DNA from: Isoetes taiwanensis
Lineage: Eukaryota; Streptophyta; Lycopodiopsida; Isoetales; Isoetaceae
Length of the DNA: 64,000 bases
Direction of reading: 5' to 3'
Assembly (NCBI GenBank): GCA_021234155.1
Contig: JAJEKV010000038.1
Location: 9,822,092 to 9,886,091 of the forward strand
Made by a program: the position numbers and the translations under genes. Below, in pieces: positions 1-11,559 of the stretch; positions within the stretch are counted from its first letter, which is position 1; the number at the start of each line of letters is the position of its first letter. A model generated the notes under the pieces. It had not been told where the DNA came from. It searched no databases and saw only the letters and a program-made list of their open reading frames with translations.

Positions 1-337
1 AACTATTGCTTGGCGCACTTAAGAAGGGCCGTAATCGTGTTGCCATTGATATTGATAAGGAGGTCGGTTTCATCAAAATGAGGCTTTTACGCTTTACCAA
101 CTCTACCGGACGAGAATCAAGAGTTGGGGCAAAGTCTAATTCTGATTTTGCTAAGATGACATCTTCGAAATACTGACCTCCCTTCACAAGCTCCTTGGAT
201 GACGAAGCTACTTTTTGCGTAGTCGAAAAGAAGTAGCTCTTCTTTGCCTTTACCGAGAATCAACTATCGCATTAATCGGAAGCCTAAGTCACCAGAAAAA
301 GGTGAAAAGATAGCAACAGCCAAGCGAGAGACCAAGT
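1..337 (+). pseudogene. C-terminal fragment of N4/N6-type DNA methyltransferase (copy 1)
   Basis: Bases 3-176 read A-L-K-K-G-R-N-R-V-A-I-D-I-D followed by G-F-I-K-M-R. This aligns directly with the post-AdoMet-loop part of copy 3 (C-A-L-K-K-G-R-N-V-I-S-V-D-I-D and N-F-I-K-T-R). The T-I-A just upstream is in another frame, so one extra G near base 15 breaks the reading frame. A stop follows at 174-176. A lysine-rich stretch in the same frame class runs on to a stop near 337 and may be the old tail. The gene enters from left of the window. In family terms this segment holds the acidic residue after strand beta-2 that contacts AdoMet. It is a decayed remnant; the relationship to copy 3 is clear, any function is not. 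Confidence 0.72.
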
Positions 338-576
338 AAAAAAAATGAAGAAGACTACAATTTAGATCTTTGAGCCGGACCTTATGCTATGGTTAAGCCA
401 ATCGATATTTATTATTGATTACCATTTTTGATGTAACACAAAAATAGTAAAGAAATTATTATTGTTATTTTTTCTAAATTTGTGCTTTTTGTACATCCAC
501 CTACAAATAATTTTGTACTCAAGTCTCACTTTTGCTATTTCCACGTGCTTCACTCCAAAAAACCAAAGTCGTGTCC

Positions 577-720
577 ACAAAATACCCCAAAAATAGGCCC
601 AAAAAAACCTGATACTCTTCAAACTTTCAACCTCTCTTAAAAAAGGCCATTTTTTAAAATGACGTGCTTTTTTTAAAGGAATCTTTGAAACGGGAGTGCT
701 GCAACACTCCCGTTTAATTT
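577..720. repeat. Hairpin-type repeat terminus, right-end type
   Basis: AAGGAATCTT is followed by a perfect 11-bp hairpin (AAACGGGAGTG at 688-698, CACTCCCGTTT at 705-715). A related block, AAGGAATCTT plus a different 10-bp AAACG..CGTTT hairpin, lies at 53915-53953. An A/T-rich stretch with AAAAAAGGCC precedes the motif here, and AAAGGGCCC precedes it at the other site. It sits about 0.5 kb after methyltransferase copy 1. I read it as one end of a mobile element; this is inference. Confidence 0.45.
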
Positions 721-744
721 GCAACCTTGTTTATCATATTTTTG

Positions 745-1322
745 CAGCAATTGTTTGGATGGAAAATGGGACATGTGTGAGAACAAATTGTATGTAGATG
801 AATGGAACCTTGTAGTCATTGAACCATCCTCCAATGTTCATGCGGATGTGGAAGAGACCCGCAAGTGTACCAAGGCATTATACTCAACCTTGGCAAATGT
901 ACTTGCAGAAGCACTTAGAGAATGAGACAGCTTTGCAGTTGCTGCACCTAAAGGGAATGAGGAGGATTCTGTATTTTGGATGTTGCTATGCACCAAGCCA
1001 AAATTTGAAGTTGAAAATGACTTCAATCAGAACGGAAACTTGTTTATGAGAGGTGAAACCGTTGTGGAGGGCATTTACTATAGAAAGAAGCCTCGGTCAA
1101 AGGTGATGTATGAGTTGTTGACAAACGAGCCAAAGTCACTTGTATTCTCTACTCAAATTTGTGCTATTCGAAGTTCCCATGCAAAGCAGATCAAGAAAGG
1201 TGCTCGAATCGTTTTCTGTGCTAGACCAGGCAGATGAGGAAACGATTTTAGAAAACGTGCCCGAGGTTTTATCTGATGAAGATAGCATGTCTGATGAAGA
1301 ATCGTTGAACACATTCTTACAG
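745..1322 (+). pseudogene. Unidentified exon-like coding stretch with stop and frameshift
   Basis: The stretch begins after a good splice acceptor (TTTTTGCAG) and ends at TTACAG|GTTAGG, a plausible donor. Frame 2 is open over 719-1237 apart from one TGA at 923-925. After about 1190 the sensible reading moves to frame 3, which gives an acidic tail (D-Q-A-D-E-E-T-I-L-E-N-V-P-E-V). Composition is protein-like, with W-D-M-C-E-N and E-P-S-S-N-V-H near the start. I do not recognise the family. It lies just outside the hairpin terminus at 577-720, so it may be the host gene or a neighbouring transposon. It is broken in its present form. Confidence 0.45.
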
Positions 1323-1429
1323 GTTAGGAAACGATTCAGAAATTTTGAATATATGTTGTTGTGTCTTGCCTTGTTTGGGAATAATATAAGAAACTCAATT
1401 CCATGCTCAATTGTATTTTGATGTCCCTT

Positions 1430-2300
1430 GTTTCAATGTAATATGTTTGCTTCATTAGAGGATATATGAGATCAAATAAGGACCTTCTAAGAAATGCCAT
1501 GTCATCGATGCCGAACCTGTAGCCTTGGGCAAAATGCCATCCCGAACCTATAAAGACTTTTTTGTCCTATTAATAACCGCTTCTAACTTTATTAATAGCA
1601 AAATAGCAAGAATAATAACATGGGTCTATGGCGGGGAAAATTGGGGAAATTGGGACATGGCTCCAAATGAAAAATTGGGGAAATTTGTTGTTGCGGCGAT
1701 GGTCGCATTTGGAGATGGAGTTTGGGCGGTGGAGTTTTAGGCGATGGAGTCTTGGGCGGTGGTTTCGCCAGAAGATTTATGGCGTGCTAATAAACCGTGA
1801 TTTTTTGTTCAAGAGAGAAGACCCAACCAGATTTTAAAGGGTTGAGAGAAGAAAAGGTATAAACAGAGATCTCGGCTATGTTTTTCTTCTGCACAGTAAC
1901 ATTCTAGCAAACCGTTGGAAGTATTTTTTTTGTTGTAGTCGATTTGGTGGAGATGATAATGTCCTGGGTGCTTCCAGATTCTTGCATGCATGCCTTCAGT
2001 TGCAGGGCATATGATAAGGAGGAGAAGGCTGCGTGCACATATAGTTTAGCCGCTCTCAAATACTGGGGTCTCGCTATTACAATTAACTTCTTGGTAATTT
2101 TCATTTGCAGTTGCCAATAGCTTGAATTTTGAGCTTCGTTTTGGCAGCTATGGCGATTGACTAATATATTGATTGGTCTTTTTTATTTAATGAGCTCGAG
2201 GAGAAATGAAGGGCATGACATGGTAAGAATTTGTGGCCTCTCTTCAAAGCTTATATTTTTATTTTCTCTTACGCTCCTCGAATGCACTGTCTTTGTAAAA
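1430..2300. other. No gene seen; short G-rich repeats
   Basis: I find no convincing coding region here. Bases 1628-1770 hold short imperfect repeats of GGGGAAATTGG and of GGCGGTGGAGTTT type. Short ORFs cover these repeats and look incidental. Confidence 0.5.
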
Positions 2301-2322
2301 TGACGGTCTGATTTGGGTTCCT

Positions 2323-3130
2323 TTACGTGAAACAAAACCGAGGAATTACAAAGTGACTATAGCATAAATTTTTTTTTCCGTTTTGTTGCACTCGATAGAG
2401 GTTCAAAAAATGCGGACTTGATCTGAAGTGTGAAGGTGAAGTGGATCTCATCTTTCGGTCCCATATCATCGCCAAAATCTCTCCGATCCCTACATATTGC
2501 TCTATCTCCTGGTCTTGGATTAAATCCTTAACTTCTTGTTTTGCATCCAAAGGTTTTGCCTCCCGCCTGTCTCGTCGATCCATGAAAGAGAAGCCCGTGG
2601 TAAAGACGATTGCGAAAGTTGCCATGGATTGAATTCTAGATCTAGCCCTCGCATCACGGTGAACAATTTCATTATTTCTAATGATGATGATGCAAGGGCT
2701 TTTTGAATTTGGCCATTCTAAGAGCCAATTCCGATTGCCCCTTCTTGTGGGGATGCAGGGGCGGGTAAGTGCCTCCGCTATGGCGTTTAAAGCTGCAATT
2801 TTCCTGCAATCGGACCCAAATTTCTTGCCCTTTTTCCTTTTCTGATCCTTGGCTTCAATCGAACTCGAAAAAAAGTTTGGCGTCTTGTCGAATGCCATAA
2901 ATTCGAGACAGAAGCGAGGGGGTTTGAGGTGCTAAAATTGCTGCCATCTTTGCTAAGGATCTGCTTTTGGGCTTGGGATTATCTGCGTCGTCACGGTGCG
3001 AAATGCACGTCTCCTTTTTAGAAGGAAGACATTTGTTCGCACTGTGGCTACTATATTTTGAAAGTACACAATGAATTAATAGTCTTTGTTTGACATGTTT
3101 GGCAAACCAATAAAATAAAATAACAAACAA
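2323..3130 (-). CDS. Unidentified ORF pair (191 aa and 91 aa)
   Basis: A 191-codon ORF runs 2898-2323 and overlaps a second ORF (3130-2855) in another frame. The longer product has a lysine-rich start, an R-K-I-A-A-L-N-A-I-A-E-A-L-T-R stretch and a hydrophobic M-A-T-F-A-I-V-F-T-T-G segment followed by charged residues. The shorter contains M-A-A-I-L-A-P-Q-T-P-S-L-L-S. The pair could be exons or a frameshifted gene. I recognise no family. An open frame this long is uncommon in AT-rich non-coding DNA but not decisive. Confidence 0.25.
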
Positions 3131-3345
3131 TGCAATGAAATAACAAACAACTCAGCATACAAGCTAAACCAATCTACATCAAATTTGCATTCTTGAGAAT
3201 TTGCATGCACATTCTACATTAATTTACTAAGATAGTCGCCCCTTGCTTTCCTTAATGCATTATAAAAACAAATGACCACTTTAAATTATGTATCATCATT
3301 TAATTTTTGACCTATTATGAAGCAACTAAACAATACATAACTTTA

Positions 3346-3654
3346 CCCAACCTGAATGAGAGTGTCTGATTCGATTTGAGAATTTGACATATTATGGTGA
3401 CGGAATAGAAGTACTAATAGGAAGAGCTCATCGGCTTTATCCAAACGAATGGGGCTGTGCAATTGATCCCGCCACTCTTGGCAAAAATTTGCGATGTAAG
3501 TCTTGAATGAACTAGGCAGGAGTTGAGGGGGGAGCAAAAGGTCATTAATGTTTTTGTCGATATGACACCCACACCAAAGGCGTGCATTGCCGAACCTACG
3601 TATAGATGACACCTGGAAAGCACTTAAGAGCCTCGGTATAAAAATCCTGTACAC
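3346..3654 (-). CDS. Unidentified 103-aa ORF
   Basis: An open frame with a protein-like C-terminal half (W-R-D-Q-L-H-S-P-I-R-L-D-K-A-D-E-L-F-L-L-V-L-L), rich in Leu and charged residues. There is no domain I can name. It may be an exon of a repeated element protein. Confidence 0.2.
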
Positions 3655-3779
3655 GCTCGCTTTCCCATTGGCCGCGCATTATTTGACGTGGCATCGAGTA
3701 AGGGCCCTTAATTGACCTCAAAAAAACTCTAATGTTGATGTAATATGTAATTGTATTTTGATGTCCCTGATGTAACATG

Positions 3780-3840
3780 CGCCAGGTTCACCACATGTTT
3801 CACCACATGTGTTTCGCCACATATTTCACCACCTGTTTCA
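3780..3840. repeat. TTTCACCACATG short tandem repeat
   Basis: About five imperfect copies of a 12-16 bp unit built on TTTCACCACATG lie in a row. The same CACCACATG core recurs near 5990-6030, 7125-7210, 7830-7925 and 11560-11960. Confidence 0.7.
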
Positions 3841-4201
3841 CTTTCTGTCTCTTCCCCCGAGACAGATAGATCCTTCTGAACAGCTTTTCCACTGAAATGT
3901 TTTCCTTTTCCTTAAATTCTCTCGGTCCCATCAATTCCCCTCATCATCCTTTGGCTGACAGCCGTACCCGAAAATCATTATGGGATGGCGAAAATTAATG
4001 ATCTCGGGCAAGCCAAAAGGCCCGAGGTGCCATTCTTCTTGCTCCCGGCCGAGTTTGGTTTATTACAGCGGTTAGGGAGGCGGCTTACGGTTTACATCAG
4101 CGGTTTACTTGGGAAGCGGTTTACGGTTTACGGTTGGGTGGGAGCGGTTTACAGGTTACGACTTACGGTGCTTACTTCAGCGGAACATGGCAACTTCACC
4201 T

Positions 4202-4814
4202 CTTGGATCTTTGAAAAAGCGATGGAGTGCCAGAATGAGACAAGGTGTCCAGAGAAGAAGAGCCCATAATACCTAGGCGTGCTGTCCCGATTTTCACCCA
4301 TGCAGAATGGATGGACATCCTCAGGCAACAGAAATTTCTCTATTCACCGGATGAGAATGACCACAAAAATGCTGAAAGCTCTCACCAGGAGGATGAATTG
4401 TACACCGAACCTCCCAGACCTCTCAACTTTCTCTGCTGCCACTAGAATTTTTACACACCAGCATCTTTGGCCTGTTCCTCCAACTATTGACCAGGATCTG
4501 CAAAGGTTGAAACCTTTTCTGCTTAATGGCTACCAAGCCTTTACGCTAGACAGATTCTGCTTTTGTTATGGTAGGTTGTTTACAGAGGACCAATTCCTTC
4601 ACTTCAGGGATATGTTCTATCATCACAAGGGCTTGCATGATGCACATGGAGAAGCTGCTATTCTGTTTGGTAGCACTGCACCATTATGGTTTTGTTTTTC
4701 CTCGAATGGGATGAAATAGGTCGGCAAGTCAAACGGTACACCGATCCGGTGATCATAGAAGATGACGAGGAGGAGCTGGACCCAGATCTCTTTTTGATAG
4801 ACGCACAGGAATGA
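4202..4814 (+). pseudogene. Unidentified protein relic with acidic C-terminus
   Basis: Overlapping open frames in different phases read as one protein with frameshifts. The first part has P-I-I-P-R-R-A-V-P-I-F-T-H-A-E-W. The middle has T-E-D-Q-F-L-H-F-R-D-M-F-Y-H-H. The end, from about 4698, is F-L-E-W-D-E-I-G-R-Q-V-K-R-Y, then an acidic run and a TGA at 4812-4814. At least two frame changes are needed. I cannot name it. The acidic tail and repeat-rich neighbourhood fit a decayed transposon protein. Confidence 0.35.
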
Positions 4815-5950
4815 AAGCAAGTGTATATAAAAAATTTTGTTTCTCATGTAATCTGAAATGTTTAATAGAAATCCTCGCTTGTAATCTGAAATGTAACCTT
4901 ATGTAATCATTTTATATGTTTAATATAAATCTTCACTCTTCAATCTCTCACTGTTTAATTGACATGGTGAAAGTGACACACAGAAAAATTACATTAAGGA
5001 TGAACAAAATGGGATGAGAGAAACACATGATGAAACCCACCATTGGAAATGTCACATCAAATGCAAGGTCAATCATTCAAAAGTGGCTGGCGAGGGAAGC
5101 ATTGGGGAAACCCTAAATCTAGTTTTGCATGCGGACATTGGCTTATCCCAATCCGGCTATGGCGGGAAGAAAAACGAAGGAGAACACGAGCACAAACAAT
5201 TTCGCCAGTTCAAATCGCAAGTCGATCCGGTAGGACCTAATTGGAGCAAATAAACCCCGAACAGAGGCGGATATTAGAGGGCGGAGGACCCATGAATTCT
5301 CGAGGTATTCTAGGCTTAAAAGCGAGGTTAATTCGATAGGCTTAAAGAATTAGCCAAGCAAAGGCTAGGCGGTTGCCTTTCTTTGTAGTAGATTGTGATT
5401 TCTATATTACTAATGATGTTGTTTTTTAGATGCGATCGGGGAGACTTAACAGAGCTGGGTGCTACGGGGGATGGATGAGGGGGTGGCGTATGATTCCGAG
5501 GATGAGTTCGCGGCTCTCCCAGATTGAGGAAGAGGATATGTGCATCCAACTAAAGCAGGAAATGATCCATGCTTCAGCCATTAAAAAAAGTGCTAAAACA
5601 GGCGGATGCATGGAGATACAACAACCCACGAGACAATACTTTATGAATCGTATCATAAGTGGGAGCGTAAACGAAGTTCATGTTTTAGTGTTTGCTGGAT
5701 TTCACCAACTATTCAAAGCAGAAAAAGTTTGATCTCATCTTGAACATACTTGGAAGAAGAAGAGTTATAGATCTCACAATGCAGGATCTCGATTGAGGCC
5801 CAAGAATCAGTATGTCATCATTAACCTCTTCAAAACAGCTATTATTATATCTCTAATGCATTTTGATAATACTAGAAGCTCAGGGTTATAGTTTTCCCTG
5901 ATTTCATAAGAAGTATGAACTATTCTACCGGGTATGGTAGATTTCCATAT
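4815..5950. other. No supported gene
   Basis: Two short + strand ORFs (5014-5253 and 5430-5732) have no recognisable motif, and nothing else is visible. Two imperfect copies of a phrase built on ATGTAATCTGAAATGT lie near 4846-4905. Confidence 0.4.
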
Positions 5951-5968
5951 GTATTTTTATTATTTGAA

Positions 5969-6381
5969 ATATAAAAACAATGTTTGCATCACCACAGCTT
6001 CACCACAGTTTTCACCACATTTTTCACCATAATCAGACAGGGGCATTGACCATTTTTTGACCCGGTCAGAAAATGGAATGGCTCTCAGATTCCTGATAGT
6101 ATCTTGACTGATTTTGGTGACAGCAATATATGGATCCCAAATTAGGTCCCTGAATTGATATGAGGCCAAAATTCATTAAGCTCGCTTTGTGCAAAGATTC
6201 TTGCAAGGCCACTAACTTTTGCTTCAGTGGAATTCTCGTGTTTTTCTTTTAGGTTTCTTTTGAACTCTATTTCTTTTGAACCCGAGCCGCCTATCTCATA
6301 TTTTCCTATTTGCATTTGGTTACCATATTTTGTTAGTGTGCGGATCATAGATTCTGCACCTTCAAATTCCTTTGTTTGCAT
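5969..6381 (-). pseudogene. Unidentified ORF pair joined by a frameshift
   Basis: An upstream 79-codon frame (K-E-I-E-F-K-R-N-L-K-E-K-H-E-N) ends in A-Q-S-E-L-N-E-F. A second frame then continues with Y-Q-F-R-D-L-I-W-D-P-Y-I-A-V. The two overlap around 6150-6170 and look like one protein with a frameshift, followed by CACCACA-type repeats. I do not recognise the family. Confidence 0.25.
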
Positions 6382-6607
6382 TTTTTATAATTAATGACAA
6401 AAAGTTCAAATTAATCCCGACCAGTTTTAACTCGAAGAACAAAGTGGAAACTTCAGAGAACGAGTTAAAGCAAAACAAGTTCTATTGCAAAACAAGGACT
6501 ATTGCAAAACAAGTTCTGTCATTAATGAAAAGCCTTTACAAAGAATAGTCACAAGGACTATTGCCAAAAAAATTGAAACCAGGGATTACAATACAAATCT
6601 AAACTAA

Positions 6608-6910
6608 TCAGGCGGGGGCCATCTTGAGCTCTATATGGAGGTCGTCCTCCATGGCATACATCTTCATTTTGAGGAGTCGCTACTCGTCATCATAACCTGC
6701 ATGCACCCACTCGAGCACCCGCATTGAAGCGACTGCCTGTGCATCCATGATGAGCTTCTCCACCTCTGGTGGAGTGAACTTGGCCACCACCAGTGTCGAG
6801 GCCTCCGGGAGGAGGGAGAGGACACGGATTCCCCGTGCGCGGCCGGCCGAAAGGAGCGTGCACAATGGCGGGATAGTGTTCTGGAGCAGTGTAGTCTTGA
6901 ACTTGGCCAT
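6608..6910 (-). pseudogene. Small unidentified protein with one in-frame TAG
   Basis: From the ATG at 6910 the frame reads M-A-K-F-K-T-T-L-L-Q-N-T and later F-T-P-P-E-V-E-K-L-I-M-D-A. A TAG falls near 6680, then the same frame continues with R-L-L-K-M-K-M-Y-A-M-E-D-D and closes with TGA at 6608-6610. The local GC content is clearly higher than in the flanks. The start is uncertain because the frame is open upstream to about 7171. The family is unknown. Confidence 0.35.
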
Positions 6911-7119
6911 GGCGGAAGTGAAGGAGATGGACGGAATGGGGAAGAAGTGAAGGAGATGGCGGAATAGGCGATGGGGATGGAATGGGCCGAATGAAGGCTG
7001 CAGGCGAATTTTGGGAATAAAGGGATGCAAATCGTAGGGCATGCATCGATTTTGGAAATGAGGCGTAAGAGGAAAGGGACGTTTGCATGCATACGATTGC
7101 ACACCTCGGGAGCCGAGCC

Positions 7120-7930
7120 ACCCACCACATGTCACCACATGATTCACCATCTGTACCATTTGCATCACCATAGTATAACCATAGTATTCACCACATGATT
7201 CACCACATGCACCCTAGGCTCCAACATGCCAAGGTTGCTCAAACATGCCACCTAGGCTCCAACATGCCACGTAGGCTCCAACATGCCACCTAGGCTCCAA
7301 CATGCCACCCACGGCCCAACATGCCACGTGGGCTCCAACATGCCACGTAGCATGCCACCAGGGCTCCAACATGCCACCCGGGCTCAAAGCGCACACGTGA
7401 GCTCCAACATGCCAAGTTGGCTCCAACCTGCCACCTAGGCTCAAGCATGCCAAGGTGGCTCAAATATGCCACCTAGGCTCCAACATGCCACCAAGGCTTC
7501 AACATGCCACGTGGACTCCAACATGCCAACTAGGGCTCCAACATGCCTCGTGAGCTCTATCATGCCACCTAGGCTCCAACGTGCCACTTAGGCTCCAACA
7601 TGCCACGTGGGCTCCAACATGCCACCTAGCATGCCACGTAGGCTCCAACATGCCACCTAGGCTCGAGCGTACCACGTGAGCTCCAACATGCCAAGTTGGC
7701 TCCAACGTGCCACCTAGGCTCAAGCATGCCAAGGTGGCTCAAATATGCCACCTAGGCTCCAACATGCCAAGGTGGCTCAAACATGCCACCTAGGCTCCAA
7801 CATGCCATGTAGGCTCCAACATGCCACCTATGATTCACCACATGATTCACCACATGCACCACATGATTCACCACATGCACCATTTGCATCACCACATCTA
7901 TCACGACATGTATCACCACATTGTCATGAA
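7120..7930. repeat. Minisatellite, ~19-20 bp unit CTCCAACATGCCACCTAGG
   Basis: Roughly 30 imperfect copies of CTCCAACATGCCACCTAGG lie between about 7206 and 7835, with recurrent variants (CACGTGGG, CAAGGTGG, CACGTAGG). CACCACATGATT units border the array on both sides (7125-7210 and 7830-7925). Higher-order structure is visible: a block of several units around 7400-7500 recurs around 7680-7790. Long ORFs on the minus strand are by-products of the repeat. Confidence 0.93.
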
Positions 7931-8143
7931 TCTTTGAATACATCAATTTCTTCTGGAGATTTGAACTCCACCAGAGTGTTGCTCTGGTCAGCCAGAAAAG
8001 TCTATTGTATACAATAGTATACAACAATGTACATTAGAGTGTCAATAAAAGAATAGGTTACAAGAATAACCTCTTTGGTTACAATAATACAAACATGTGA
8101 TTACAAGTAAAGATCTATTGATCCGTCAACCTCGACTTCATTA

Positions 8144-8449
8144 CTAGAGCAACCGTGGCTTCACAACATCAATCATCATTCTGGCGTGTCCAACAAATTT
8201 CGCCACTAGAGATTGGTACACCCTGCAACAAACATATCGGGCCTCACATTGGATGAGTAATACCTTCAAATTTCTGAACTCACCTTGCATTGGGATAGTA
8301 TGTCCAAGTCTCGCATTCTTTGCAGCCCACATATATAGCAGGACCAATACCACCAAAGAATCGACCGAGTGGGGGAACTTGTAATTTTCTTGTTGTGGCG
8401 GCTTTATGGTGCTTGGGAATTTTGTGTTTGCATCCTCAACAAAACTCAT
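8144..8449 (-). CDS. Unidentified 101-aa ORF
   Basis: An open frame with hydrophobic Val/Leu-rich (V-D-S-L-V-V-L-V-L-L-Y-M-W) and basic segments. There is no family signature. The sequence near 8220 suggests an exon end, so it may be part of a larger broken gene. Confidence 0.15.
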   Translation of the reverse strand: MSFVEDANTKFPSTIKPPQQENYKFPHSVDSLVVLVLLYMWAAKNARLGHTIPMQGEFRNLKVLLIQCEARYVCCRVYQSLVAKFVGHARMMIDVVKPRLL

Positions 8450-9760
8450 GACGGGCTCGGAGCCCTTTGTACATTTCTAGGTTTGTCAAAATGGTACACA
8501 CCTAGCCGACATTTAACCGGGCTGACCTCCAAGACCTACAATGACATATACGTCGGTCTTTCGCGATAACATCTTTGTCGAGAATGGTACATTCAAATTG
8601 CAAGTTGAGGGTTCAACGGTTTGTCCTTTGAAGCAAGCTCGTTCGACGGATAATGTGTAAATGAGCGGATCCATGAAATGGAACCTCTCGTTTCCATGTC
8701 ATGCTTGATGCGTAATTGGTGCATACACGCCAAAGTCCAAGGTCCGGTAAAACAAGATGATTAAGAAACAACGTAAGACTTCAAATCGAGTTGTTTATAT
8801 TAAATTACTAACCTCATGAAGAAATGGACTATCCTGTCACTGAACCAATCCCTACTTTTCTCCAATATTCTGATTGAATCTTGATCAAGCACAAGAGGCT
8901 CCTGCTGTCCTCTAAACACTTCAAGTGGCAAGTGTTCTCGGTGGGATGTGCTCTTAACACTGCGATCCTCGTGGTTGGTGGTGTAAGTTTACATTCAAAG
9001 CAAATGGAAGATCATTGAAAACCTTGAGGAACATTGAAATAGCCAAGAAATGAACAATTGAAGTAAAACTTCGTTTATATTAAAAAGTCAAGAGAGGTTA
9101 CATCATATACACAATAATACTACTTCTAGGATTTAGTTCTATATTTTTCCATCATATTAATACAAATTTGACTCTTAGTGTCAAATATATTCAACATTTT
9201 GTTGCTTTTCGACATAACTTTGCACATTCCCCGCCTTTTAGCAACCCCCAAGCCGGACCTTTAGATCATTCATGAGGAAATTGCCATCTACTATGTCGGG
9301 CTCCAATTGTTTGGACAGATCATGGTGTTTGGCTCATTGAGGTACCCCTTTGTCTCCTTTGTCATCAATGAGAAGCATGTTCTCTTTTTGTGAAACACGG
9401 AAATTGTCAGACCTTTTTTGAGGTGCTTCAAAAAAAATTGGCTTTCCACTGATATAAATTTGTGTTGGTACACTGATCCTGATTCCATATGAACTTGAAT
9501 TTGTCCTTGTATTTCATCAATGCTCCCTTAACTATGATTCTCAAGTTTTGAGCCTACAGGCTGGACCAAAGTGCTATATGAAAATTCTGACTGCACCAAT
9601 CTATGAACTCGGCCCGGCCTGGTCTAGTTACTACCCACTTGGATCTGTTAAGTGTGATCAACTTAACACCAACTTCTTTGGTAGTGGGTAGTAACTGACT
9701 CTTGTCATAACTCCATTGTAGTAAAAACAAAGCGGGGATTAGGGGCGTAACCTTGTAGTC
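8450..9760. other. No gene seen
   Basis: AT-rich sequence with only short ORFs and no motif that I can assign. Confidence 0.4.
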
Positions 9761-9784
9761 TTCGCATGGGCCGAGTTGGTGCGT

Positions 9785-9930
9785 ATTTGGAAACTACGCT
9801 TCATCATTTCTTGGTGGGGCTGGAAACTTACGCCAAAGATCTCTTCGTGCGGGGCTGGAAACTTCTACTTGGCATCTCTTCGCTTGCGGGCTGGAAACTA
9901 CGCCAAAGATGTCTTGGAGGTGTCTTTTTG
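9785..9930. repeat. ~34-bp tandem repeat, four units
   Basis: The phrase GGGCTGGAAACTACGCCAA or a close variant starts at about 9789, 9822, 9857 and 9892, a spacing of 33-35 bp. The overlapping 104-aa frame on the + strand derives from this repeat. Confidence 0.75.
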
Positions 9931-10589
9931 CTTGGAATTCGCTCTTGCTTTTTCTCAGAGACACTTCCAGTTTGCAAAAATTTGTGATTCTCGTAACTAT
10001 ATGGGTCAAATTAAAAGAACATGGGCACAAAAGATTGGAAGTTACCTTGTGACTTACATTCACCTAACGATTTGTTCATATCATAACTGATGCATCTGGC
10101 GATTTGGCGTGATTGGTGTGGAGCATGACTTAATGCATCTGCACGATCCGGCGGTGTTGTCCGGTTAGACTTGACTTGATGCACCCTACTGATTTGTTGA
10201 CATCTATGATTTGTCAGAGTTCTGTAACTCCGATGCATCTACGATTTGCGAAGTTTCTATCCGTGTCTAATGCTATTGAAGAGGTGTGAGTGTCTTGTCC
10301 CCCACCGGCCACATTGTACCTCTATATCTACAAAGTAGGGATGAAGAAGTAAGCTATATACATATCCCAATTGCATCAAACAAGACTTGGTTACCTTTGA
10401 GGGTAGAAAATAATTCCCTTTTGGTGTGCTATATGGACTCACAAAGTCATTGCCACCGGTATGAACAGATTACACCGAATTAGTAAATGGCACCATGCTC
10501 GCAAACCACGGAATTGAATCACAATTGATTGTAACTATGCTTTGGTTTTAACTAAGCTCCGGGCTTTTTTACTCTCTTTCACGATGATG

Positions 10590-10670
10590 TTCCTGTTTAT
10601 ATATATCTAAAGTGCCCCCAAAATGGAAGTGATTTCATCCCGGGGGCACTTTAGATACAATAAACAGACA
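10590..10670. repeat. Inverted repeat, 16-bp perfect arms
   Basis: TATCTAAAGTGCCCCC at 10604-10619 is the exact reverse complement of 10642-10657. Imperfect extension outward (TGTTTAT against ATAAACA) lengthens the stem. The 22-nt spacer makes this a small foldback unit, MITE-like in form. Confidence 0.8.
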
Positions 10671-11142
10671 AGCAAAAGAGACTAAGCCACCAGGATGGAA
10701 GAGACTAAGCCGGGATGAAAGAGACCGAGTACAAGCATCGAGACTTCCCAAACTTTGCTTTGACCCCTCTTTGGACAATGGAACTTAGCATGTAAACTAA
10801 GCTACCTATAAGTGCTCACCTATAAGTGCCTCGGTAGCTTGAAGTTGCTTTTGATCCTCCCTACTCACACCTAAGGCTTGTACCTATCTTTGTAGAAAAT
10901 TCATGACGGCAATTCTCAATGCAATGATGATTTCAAATCCTCGCAAAGTGAATAAATTTGTCAATGAGAATACAATTATACTAAGCACTTCGTGAATTTT
11001 GTTATGAAGTACCTCAAGAATTTGAAAGGACATGGAAGATGGTATTGGTGGATCGCATTCAACAATCAAAGTTGGTAGTGGTTTTCCCATCCACCGGAGG
11101 ATCTTGCCCGAGAATGGGACAGCCACTACCATAATCTTCACC

Positions 11143-11551
11143 TTCTCAAGGTGCGGAAGTAGTGGATCCAAGACAAATAAAGGAAGACGGTCCTTGCAAG
11201 ACGAAACCCTCTAACCTTGGTTCCGGACTTTCAATCTTTGTTGTGTTGCCTTCCACGGCTGACAGCAGATTAAGCTCCTCGATTTTTGTACGCTCAAGCC
11301 TCGTAATAGTTCCTTCATTTCGACCTCGTATCTTGGCATAGGCAGAATCACCCCCCGCATCGCGACTTGGTTTATCCTTAATCATTCCTTCCCATTTTTT
11401 TAAATCTTTATTCATCTCAAGGTGCTGAACCTTCATTTGTAGCACCTGCAGGCTTTGATCACAAGTTTGCAACCTTGCCTTACACTGAATCAGTTCTGAT
11501 CTTGTAGAGTTGATCCATTCTCCCAGTCTCCTGTTGAATTCAACTGGAAAG
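11143..11551 (-). pseudogene. Coiled-coil exon of an unidentified protein
   Basis: The frame follows a plausible acceptor (CTTTCCAG at about 11552) and gives a heptad-like stretch: L-I-Q-C-K-A-R-L-Q-T-C-D-Q-S-L, then L-Q-M-K-V-Q-H-L-E-M. It continues K-I-R-G-R-N-E-G-T-I-T-R-L-E-R-T-K-I-E-E-L. This looks like a coiled coil of about 90 residues. Upstream minus-strand sequence is the CACCACATG repeat, so no first exon can be proposed. The family is unknown. Confidence 0.35.
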
Positions 11552-11559
11552 TAATACAA

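Noticed and set aside
6664-7171. Three overlapping minus-strand ORFs of 146-163 codons
   Set aside because: They overlap in all frames over a GC-rich block; only the 6910-6608 frame has plausible composition and a defined start, so the others are shadows.
7214-8027. ORFs rich in A-C-W-S-L-G-G-M and H-V-G-A
   Set aside because: They are translations of the minisatellite unit and carry its period.
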